Of a DNA stretch of 64,000 nucleotides, positions 56,201 to 64,000 are shown piece after piece; positions within the stretch are counted from its first letter, which is position 1; each line of letters starts with the position of its first letter. Source of the DNA: Bolinopsis microptera (taxonomy: Eukaryota; Ctenophora; Tentaculata; Lobata; Bolinopsidae); contig NC_087075.1 of the NCBI RefSeq assembly GCF_026151205.1, positions 4,624,359 through 4,688,358 on the forward strand, given 5' to 3'. The position numbers and the translations under genes are program-made. Below the pieces are notes generated by a model. It saw only the letters and a program-made list of their open reading frames with translations, had not been told where the DNA came from and ran no database searches.

Positions 56201-59200
56201 AGGAGTGTTGCTAAGGAGTGTTGCTAAGGAGTGTTGCTAAGGAGTGTTGCTAAGCAACAAGTCTCACCTGATATAAGTCTGTTAACATTAGTAGCAGCTC
56301 CAGTATTACTCATATCAGCCTCTCTCTGTTTCTTCCTCCACTTCGCTCTACGATTCTGGAACCAAACCTGAAGAGAGGAGAAGTTTAGACCAATCAGAAT
56401 AAGTGGTTCTGCGCCACTTATGGTTCTGTGATACAAGCCATCAAATCACAGCACAGTATTCACACCACGTGATACAAGCTAACCAATTACAGCACAGTAT
56501 TCACACCACGTGATACAAGCTATCCAATCACAGCACAGTATTCACACCACGTGATACAAGCTAACCAATTAAATCACGTTTACAGCTTCACTACATGGCC
56601 ACAAGTTGGGCCTGATGTTTTAATTTTTAAAAACCTTAAAGTCCATAAATTTGCGCCGGGAACAATTTTCATATTATTATTAGTTAATTGACATGATATG
56701 AGGCAGTCAAGGTGTGGCCAATAAAAAGTCATGATTAAGGCTCGGTATTTCAGACAGTGCCTTTATTCAGATCTTGGATATTGAAAAAGTGCGAATTGGT
56801 TTCCATCAGCACCAATTACTAAACTGAGAAAACCTCGTTAATCTCGTTAAAGTTTGTAATACCTAAATGTTTTAAATTATCCGGTGATCGAATTTAAATT
56901 TGAAGCAAGGTTTAGAAAGATTAATAAGCAACAACATTGTGCGAGCTGACATCACTTGGGCTGGAATCTCACCAGGCCTCAATAAAGCCTTCTAATAAGG
57001 TTAAATTCTTTCCTTTATAAGTTTATTGATTTATAAGTACACTTAATGTAATATAACACAAGGTAACATTATTATCATTATACTGTTTTATAAAGTTTGG
57101 TCTTGTTGCTTCGCTCTGCCCGTTTTTTTGCGCTGTTTTTTAGTGATTGTTTTGACTCGACTTTATCCTTTTGATGTGTTTAATTGGTGGAGAAATCACA
57201 ATTTCTTTGAATTTAATTGTTGATGACCCGTTTGTTATATGCCTTCTAATCATCTACAAACTTCTTACATTTTTCCGGTTTTAATAGACGAAATCCGTAA
57301 GTAAGTGATAGTAGAGTGACTGTGAAGAATAATTATGCGAATGATCCCAAATATTTGTATCTGTTTACTCATAATTAACTCATTGATTAATTTAAATTAG
57401 GTAATTATAAATTACCTATACACTACTTTTGTGCTACTCATTATCAATACTTATGTGCACAATAGTATTTCTAATTCAAGACCACCACCGAGTCGGGATA
57501 TTGTACGGAGTAGCTATTCAATTATTACTCAATTGTTAATAAAGTCCGTACCAGTCAACAGATGGCAACAGATGCGTCTCAGCTTGAAATTTGTTCTAAA
57601 CTAAGCGGGGCTTGAAATGTACGTTAAAAACACAGTTTCTCCGGTTATACAGTTATAAACTCGCCGAATTTCACGCAATTTTGACAATTTTCAGTCTTTC
57701 ACGAAAGTGTGAAATTTCGAGTAGAGTTTTGAAATCAGTCTCACGTGACGATGGGCTGATTGTGAGTAAAAACCACGTGCACAATTCTTTTCAAACACCT
57801 TCACACCAGTTAGATTTACAAAACAACGTACTAAACGACCTTGTATAATTACCATCGCTGAAACATAATACAGGCCAAACAAAAGTTCAAAGTACGCGAC
57901 ATCATTTCACATTCACTTTCACTTTCACTTTGACATGAACAATGTTCTTACCTGGACCCTAGCTTCAGTAAGATCTAATCCATTAGCCAGCTCCTCCCTG
58001 GTCAGAACGTCAGGGTAGTGGGACTTGTCAAACTCTGCTTCTAGCTGGTCTAACTGGTAGGTTGAGAACTGGGTCCTGGTAGTGGTTTATCAAGGGAATG
58101 GGAAATAACGAATAAATTGATTCTAACTATATTATTATTCTATTTAATACTTCAAAAGTGAATACTTAAATAGGTTGTCTAAGACCAGTTAGTTTTGTTC
58201 CAATATTGGGATATTATAAAGTTATAAATGGTAGATATATATTATATAAGACACAAATATGCATATGTAGTAAATGTAGTTGTACCTGTTACGTCGTTGC
58301 TTTCGTTTAGCACTTCTCTCAGCGGTGATACCACCTTGACCAGAACCGGGCTCTTCCTTTATATTACCCACTAATGTGGTGGTGGAGACTACCGAGCCTG
58401 AAAAAGTGGTGGGGTCAGTGGTGGGGTCAGTGGTGGGGTCAGTGGTGGGATCAGTGGTGGGGTCAGTGTGGGGTCAGTGGTGGGGTCAGTGGTGGGGTCA
58501 GTGGTGGGGTCAGTGGTGAGAGTCAAAACAATAAACTTGCAGACCACTCCCTGGTCTTACATGCTTTGAGTGAATTTAGGAAATTTGGGCATGAGGTAAT
58601 GCCAATGGGTATGACCTATAAACGGCCAATACGTATAATCGTGAAATTCAATTCTCCACCGGCCATGACGTCGCCTAGCGGTAAAAGTTGCCATGACGTC
58701 GCCTAGCGGTAAACGTTTGTTACTAAAGTATAAACGGGAAATTGTCACGAGCGCTTCTTGAATGCGTCTATGCTAAATTCAGGTTTGCCATGAAGGCTAA
58801 ACAACTGCTATATTTTCTAAAAATAAAACTATAGACGGGTGATTATCAAGGAAAGTTTGTTCAATTTTTGATTTGTAATGAAGAACTTAAAAAGTTGATA
58901 ACATTCTGGCTAGTCTCTTTTCGATGCATTCCTTTATGTAGATCGTGAGGGCTCAAGAACATCAAACCAAAAACTCAATACGAGATTAGAAGGCCAGTAC
59001 CTGGTAAACAACGAGGCTTGCGTTTATGTTAAAAAGAAGCAGAATAAAATCTGATAAGTCTAGTTTAATATGTTTAAATTGGGTTTAAAAGTTTTTAAAT
59101 GAATCAAATTTATCGCAGAGAAACGTTCGAGGAAGGTTTGATAAACGTGTCTAAAACATACACTATCTTAACCCATTAAGACCCAAACCCAGTTAACGAT

Positions 59201-59608
59201 TTCCACGAAATTTTCCACGAAATTTTGTTTCCACGAAACACTGTGTCCCACCCTAATATTTGAAACAACTTAAGTTAGGTAACAAATCCGATTACAAGTA
59301 ACCGATAACACAATTACCAATCACCCCCTTCATAAACCACACAAAACTAACAATAATCAACAAATTATAAATTATGACAGTAGCCAGCAGTGGATAATTC
59401 AATATATTACTCTCTCCATTACTCTCAAAGTCAAAACCAGCATGAAGCTCATAAATTAAATTTTCGCCACAATAATTACTCGAAAATTGAACAATTCGAT
59501 TTGGGGTAAATGCAATTATTAAGTTAAGGGCTGAACAACACACCAAGTCAAGTGGTTAATCACGGCGGTAATTGCACTGGTAATTAAGTAATTACCTGTG
59601 ATGTACAT
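53243..59608 (-). CDS. Paired-like (Q50) homeobox transcription factor, 293 aa
   Basis: A sequence-specific DNA-binding regulator in the nucleus. Minus-strand exons: 59608-59596 (putative 13-nt start exon, MYIT), 58397-58286, 58075-57952, 56367-56268, 55938-55851, 55576-55491 and 53601-53243. All are GT-AG and in phase, 882 nt in total. The homeodomain spans residues 38-97: [58 protein letters not shown]. Gln87 is homeodomain position 50 and Asn88 is position 51, so it is PRD-class, paired-like Q50, nearest by eye to Arx, Alx, Rax and Drgx. One intron falls at positions 46/47, as in many paired-like genes, and another in the codon for position 5. The C-terminal half is Ser/Pro/Thr/Asn-rich. 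[10 protein letters not shown] near residue 260 may be a degraded OAR motif. No paired domain is seen. The first exon is the weakest part. Confidence 0.9.
54974..55089. repeat. 35-bp tandem repeat with CACGTG, about three copies
   Basis: The unit GGGCACGTGGCCTAGTTTTG then GTGTGTCATGTGACT lies in an intron of the homeobox gene. Each copy carries a CACGTG E-box. Confidence 0.85.
55256..55276. repeat. Poly-G tract
   Basis: About 21 consecutive G in an intron of the homeobox gene; able to form a G-quadruplex and prone to length error in assembly. Confidence 0.9.
56160..56256 (+). repeat. 13-bp minisatellite beside a homeobox-gene donor
   Basis: About six units of AGGAGTGTTGCTA, ending about 12 bp from the 5' splice site of the exon at 56268-56367. 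Confidence 0.85.
56426..56573. repeat. 41-bp tandem repeat, about three and a half copies
   Basis: The unit contains AGCACAGTATTCACACCACG then TGATACAAGCTA. It is intronic and carries CACGTG. Confidence 0.85.
58400..58514 (+). repeat. 12-bp minisatellite against a homeobox-gene acceptor
   Basis: About nine units of GTGGTGGGGTCA. On the minus strand this is pyrimidine-rich (TGACCCCACCAC) and runs into ACTTTTTCAG|GC, the acceptor of the exon at 58397. Confidence 0.85.
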
Positions 59609-59847
59609 CTCAGAACGGATAATTATTCCTCCTTATCAGATTAGCGGGATCAGCACGAACAGGGATGGAAGACGTGTAATCAACTTAAACTAAGGGGTAT
59701 CTAACAACAACCGATAATATGTATCACCAAATGTAAACTTTCGCCATCAAATCGAATAAATAATGTGTTTAGACGGTTAGTATACTGTTGGAACAGTGGA
59801 GAGTTTCACGGATTGACTGAAACCGTTACACAGCTAGAAATACAAAG

Positions 59848-60069
59848 CACGTGACACGTGATAATAGTCACGTGGGCTCATCAGCTGGGTTTTAGTGGCT
59901 GTTTTACCTGATGTTACATGTAATCCTATTAACACTGTATAGATTTATTCTTCCGTTCTGTGGGCACGTGTGTATCGGTTGTTGCACGTGCAGATGCGCG
60001 GAGGCTGGTATTGGTTGTTTTGGTAACCAGGCAAGCAGTCAGTGTTTGATTGGATGGTTCTGTCACGTG
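59848..60069. promoter_or_regulatory. Cluster of six CACGTG E-boxes upstream of the homeobox gene
   Basis: CACGTG occurs at 59848, 59855, 59869, 59965, 59985 and 60064, all within 222 bp and 240-460 bp upstream of the proposed start at 59608. CACGTG is the class-B E-box bound by bHLH-Zip proteins such as Myc/Max and USF. CACGTG is common elsewhere in this window, so promoter function is an inference. Confidence 0.4.
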
Positions 60070-60361
60070 AGTTAACAGCGAGTGCTGATTGGACAGGAAG
60101 GGGCATTTGGGCGGGTATAGTTTTCACTTTAGTAACAGAGACTGAAATCAACAATTACTTTGGAAGTTTGAAGGTTGGGTATCCTTGTATCATTAATAAG
60201 CAGATTGGCCCTACCCCTAACACCGTGTCACCAGAACCACGATACTCAATAACAAATGAGAAGTACTAGTTGGTGTATATATCTGATTGGAGTTTTTGAG
60301 GAACGGTTTTCTGGTGTATAATGTTGAGATCAGAGTTGAGATCAGAGTTGAGATCAGAGTT

Positions 60362-62647
60362 CTGCCGTTTTCTGACAAAATTGCTTAAGTAACATTTTGG
60401 AAATTTCGGGTTTTTTGGTCTAACTTTTGTTTTTGGGTCAAGAACTATCCCTGAGGACCATTGGATACATTCGCCGACCCCCCAAAACCCCCTTTTTGGA
60501 ACCCCCTAAAATGCAAAAAATGGTCATTTTTCTGAGAAAAGTGCTTAAGTAACATTTTGGAAAACGGGTGCCGTTTATTTCAAAAATGGTGCCATTTCGG
60601 GAACTGAAAACGGTGGCATTGTTTTCTACGTCCAAAACTGGCCTAGTGATGGCAATTTGGTGATCGTGGGTCTTTTGGCCTGGGAAAAAACAATTTATGT
60701 CACTTAAGCACTTTTGTGAAAACGGGCTCGTTTTCTCACTAAAGTGCTTAAGTGCCATTATACGTTTAATTAAATGTTGATTCTGCCAACTGAAACTATA
60801 TAATCAGTACTAAAATTTTCACGGCGGATCGATTGGTGATGGTCATAAACTTCAGAAACGCTAGCTTCGCCGTCAAAATTGCCGATTTGTCAAAGCAGAA
60901 CGTTTCAAAATATACGTCATAATTTGCTCTAAAATTTTTTATTCTCTTATAAGTTGAGACTGGCGGGATTATCGACAGGCAAGGGAACATTACCAAAGAG
61001 ATAGAAGCGATTTGCTTCACTGCTCCTTCTCTGTTGATATGGAGAAAATTCTTTTACTACCACACATGCCGGAGTACAAGGAGGCGATTTTTTAAAGACG
61101 CCTTGTCACATTTAACGAGACCTTCGCGAGGCTGGGGTCAGACGGAGCTCCTTTAGCGATTCTTTGGAATGAGTCAATCGCAGGAAGGAAAGATGAGAAT
61201 GTGTCCTCGACTTGGATAAGGGCAATAAAACATTTTGCCAGTTGGCAAGATTGGTGGTAGCAGATTTGGGCAGACAATTGTTCTGCTCAAAACAAGTGTT
61301 GGACTTTATTTACTGCCCTATGTTCAATTATCAACAGCCCAGATGTTAACCTGGACAAGATAACGGTCAAGTATCTAGAGCCAGTGCACACCTTTATGAG
61401 TGCAGACTCATTCCACCATAAAGTGGAGTTGTCCATTAAACAATCAGGTCAACTTCATGATTATAAGGACTTTGTTCAGGCAGTTGAACAGGTGGGTACT
61501 GCGATAAGCATGAACTGCACAGACTTTGAAACGTGGCCAAGGTCCTACGGAACAAGCAACTAAAAAACTAAAGATGTTAAAGTTGTAAGTTTCCAGCGTG
61601 GGTCTGTAGAAATGGAATGGAAAACAAATCATGACGAGGTTTCCCTTCATTTCACTCCATTTCTCAGACAAAAAGACGAGAGACTCATTTCCATAGGTTG
61701 AAAAATAGCTTTCGCCCAGGAAGAGCCCCGGGGGATAGCTACTCCCAAAAAACAAGACATTATATACGTAAACTGTGCAGGCTTATGGCCCCGAGTAGTA
61801 GGGTATTCTGGATGAACTTGCCTGATAGTACAGATATAACAGATCTTAATCGAGTGTTTGACTAAAAATCATCTATTTCTTGTATTATTTACCATTTATT
61901 TATGTACAACAATTATGTTACATTTTTATACGCTTGTTTTTCTTTGCCTCGCGTTACGATATCAATAATTCGCAAATCATTGGTCTTTATAATGAAGAAA
62001 GCCTCATCTGAGTTCTTAATTTAATTTCTAAAGAAAGAAAATTATTTATTATTATCCCGTACTTTCACCAATCAACTTTTCGTTGAAATGCTGGTAGAAT
62101 TCCGACTATTTTTTAATCCGCTGGGGAGAAGGGAGTGTTTTCGTGTTCTTAAACCACCACCAATCAATTTGTCGTAAAATTTTAGGTCAGAATGATCGCA
62201 GATAAAGTTCCCACTAATGTGGCTGTACTTAAGCACTTTTCTCAGAAAACGAAATTTCTAAATTTTCTATTTTAGCGTGTCCCCTATTTACAACTAATGT
62301 TTCATCACAACAGTTTTAGGCTAATTTTTCGTTTTACTTTCGATGACCAATGGTTTGAACGGGTCATTTTCATCAGAACATGTAGTATTTGCCGATGTGA
62401 CTGTACTTAAGCACTTTTCTAAGAAATTCAAACTATAATTTGTGATTTTGAGGCACTTTCCGAGAAGTTAGGATGATGAAACCTTGTCAGAAGTCTCAAA
62501 AGTCGACAAAGTACCTTAGAAACATAGTGGGTGCAGTTTAAATTGGACAGTAGCTAGCCCAGAGCAATTACAGAATTGAAATCTTTAAAGTCAATTTGCA
62601 CAAAATGAACCTTGTGTTACTTAAGCACTTTTGTCAGAAAACGGCAG
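60362..62647. mobile_element. TIR DNA transposon, 2286 bp, inserted in a 12-bp array
   Basis: Ends CTGCCGTTTTCTGACAAAAT (left) and, inverted, CTGCCGTTTTCTGACAAAAG (right); both continue TGCTTAAGTAACA. AGTT flanks both sides (60358-60361 and 62648-62651), a likely 4-bp target duplication. GTGCTTAAG with AAAACG or CAGAAAA recurs in both orientations near both ends (60534, 60699, 60742, 62228, 62405, 62618), as expected of subterminal transposase-binding sites. The interior carries transposase remnants. Confidence 0.8.
61036..61870 (+). pseudogene. Degenerate transposase-like coding region
   Basis: Frames with several stops read GSDGAPLAILWNESIAGRKD, then after a stop WADNCSAQNKCWTLFTALCS, DKITVKYLEPVHTFMSADSF, HHKVELSIKQSG and DYKDFVQAVEQVGTAISMNC. 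Near the end is FWMNLPDSTDITDLNRVFD. DNC.QNK followed by EP.HTFM.ADSFHH.VE is a pattern I associate with a widespread family of uncharacterised invertebrate proteins that are probably DDE-type transposases. Its place inside matching TIRs supports that. Stops and frame changes make it inactive. Confidence 0.55.
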
Positions 62648-62873
62648 AGTTGAGATCAGAGTTGAGATCAGAGTTGAGATCAGAGTTGTGATCAGAGTTG
62701 TGATCAGAGTCTATAGCTAGGATCTTAATAACAGGTAACAATTTTTTATCAGAAAATTGTAAACCTGGACTGTTGTGACTCTTTTTAAAACTATCCCTGG
62801 GCAAGCAATCTTCTTCTTCGTCTTTGTAGGGGGCTATGGTCCAGGAGCGGTTATTATAAGACAGAGCATTCAC

Positions 62874-63085
62874 CAGCAGTGTCTCTACACTCTACAGGGT
62901 ACCTCCAGAGCCATTTCTGTTTCATAACCCAGGGAGTGTAACGGTACAAGGAGTGGACCACAAGAAAAAAGCAATACAAATTGAATAAACCACTGGTTTG
63001 ATTATCAGTGATTTTTTATTTACGGTAAAAAGGGTATTCCTGATGGGCCAATCACTGATGTTGTGACAACAAAACAGATACTGAT
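62874..63085. other. Non-coding spacer
   Basis: Nothing recognised. Confidence 0.3.
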
Positions 63086-63146
63086 AGTTAGATATTATCC
63101 GGTTGGAAGAGACAAGGACAAGTGAAACTAGGAAGTTAGGAGTAAG
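63086..63146. repeat. Dispersed repeat, copy 2
   Basis: Matches 4222-4280 in the same orientation with scattered substitutions. Confidence 0.5.
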
Positions 63147-63189
63147 GGCAAATTTTCGGCGTCGACGCCATCTTCAGGCTCAAATTATT

Positions 63190-64000
63190 TGTTATATAGG
63201 GTAAAGCACATAATTTTGTCATTTTTTGACAATTTTCCGACTGCCTGATATAAACCATGGGTTTTAACCTCGTCTGAAATTCCGATTTAGATGAAACCTC
63301 CACCATGTTATAGTAGACAGTCTAGGCAAGTTCTATCACAAAAATGATCGAAATTGCTGGGGTTGAAGATGTTCAAAAAAATTATTTTGAAAAAATGACA
63401 AAATTAGGTGACTTTACTTAATTTTGTCACCCCGAACCTAATTTTGTCACTTGAAGATTGTGCAAAAAGTAACCGTTTCTCGGTATTTTAGACTACCTGG
63501 ATGCATCATTCGAGCGCTTTTTTACCAACATTGACCTCAAAAATCCCAAAGATATGATGTTTTCATAGTTTTGTAGCTTGATGAAAAGATGACACTTTTT
63601 GGGTATATAATCTTAGAAAATAGCCCCCAAATGCCCCTGAAACCACTGGTATCTTGAAAAACAATTGGTTCTAGGTCTAGGTTGAAATTTTCATGTCTGT
63701 AGATAGATCACTTGCTTAGTAATTTCATCAATTATTTTTTTAGTCATTTTAGATTGAAAAAATCAGATTATCCACCTCGGCGAAAATATGCTATTATAAG
63801 TGTTATGCTATTATAAGTGCCTTATACATATCCTATGGGCAAAAAAACTTCAGAATAGTTGTATAAGGCCATTTTCAACACAATCTGTGATTTACAAGAA
63901 ATTTGAGAAAGGTCGATTTTTTTGACAAAATTAGGTACTTTTGGCAAAATCGAACCTAATTTTGTCACCCTCTGTAACTTAAACAATAATTGCGCTAGAG
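63190..64000. other. Non-coding stretch with AATTTTGTCAC motifs, runs off the window
   Basis: CCTAATTTTGTCAC or its inverse occurs near 63404, 63420, 63437, 63924 and 63954, in both orientations. This resembles a transposon end with subterminal motifs; its other end would lie beyond the window. No ORF. Confidence 0.4.

Larger units (their letters stand above)
60266..62873 (-). pseudogene. Small DLNS-repeat ORF broken by a transposon
   Basis: The upper part starts with ATG at 62873 and reads MNALSYNNRSWTIAPYKDEE, then PGLQFSDKKLLPVIKILAI and SDHN/SDLN repeats, until the transposon at 62647. The lower part resumes at 60361 with the same SDLN repeat, continues IIHQKTVPQKLQSDIYTN and stops at 60266. 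With one copy of the 4-bp duplication removed, 226 + 92 nt = 318 nt stays in frame, so the original ORF had 105 codons. The product is small, acidic then Asn/Ser/Asp-rich. It may be one exon of a larger gene. Not recognised. Confidence 0.4.

Noticed and set aside
1..64000. tRNA and rRNA genes
   Set aside because: I saw no convincing cloverleaf with A and B boxes and no rRNA-like conserved segment by eye; a covariance scan would be decisive.

Overview
The window is nuclear DNA from an invertebrate-grade animal. It is AT-rich, has spliced genes with GT-AG introns and long non-coding stretches, and carries non-LTR retrotransposons, TIR DNA transposons and many minisatellites. One gene encodes a KDEL-tailed protein disulfide isomerase and another a paired-class homeodomain, so it is an animal and not bacterial. 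I cannot fix the phylum from sequence alone.

Layout. 0-9 kb: mostly non-coding, with a few decayed exon-like blocks, a LINE remnant, a fold-back element and a 399-bp hAT-type MITE with a perfect 8-bp target duplication. 9-15 kb: a CR1/L2-like LINE whose endonuclease domain is split by a 2.03-kb TTAA-flanked transposon. 15-16.3 kb: a TA-flanked TIR element. 17.7-21.7 kb, minus strand: a five-exon gene for a Ser-rich 155-aa protein, visible only by splicing, with a FLYWCH-containing Mutator-like element in intron 2. 22.9-26.8 kb: a 3.9-kb in-frame 15-bp array. 27-31.9 kb: non-coding, with several short tandem arrays and a Harbinger-type MITE.

32.0-47.6 kb, minus strand: a complete 13-exon gene for a PDIA5-like protein disulfide isomerase (629 aa, signal peptide, three CGHC modules, an extra CSTC module, C-terminal KDEL). 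Its introns hold a LINE RT fragment, an ORF1-only LINE, a 3.2-kb 13-bp array and several other minisatellites. 47.9-52.8 kb: TIR/MITE-like elements around a 5'-truncated LINE. 53.2-59.6 kb, minus strand: a paired-like (Q50) homeobox gene. 60.3-62.9 kb, minus strand: a small ORF with a DLNS repeat, cut by a 2.29-kb transposon that still carries transposase-like remnants.

The strongest recurring pattern is the placement of minisatellites. In all three spliced genes tandem arrays lie against splice sites, and in two PDIA5 introns the 5' splice site itself is part of the repeated unit. The genes do not form a pathway together; they are independent loci in repeat-rich DNA.
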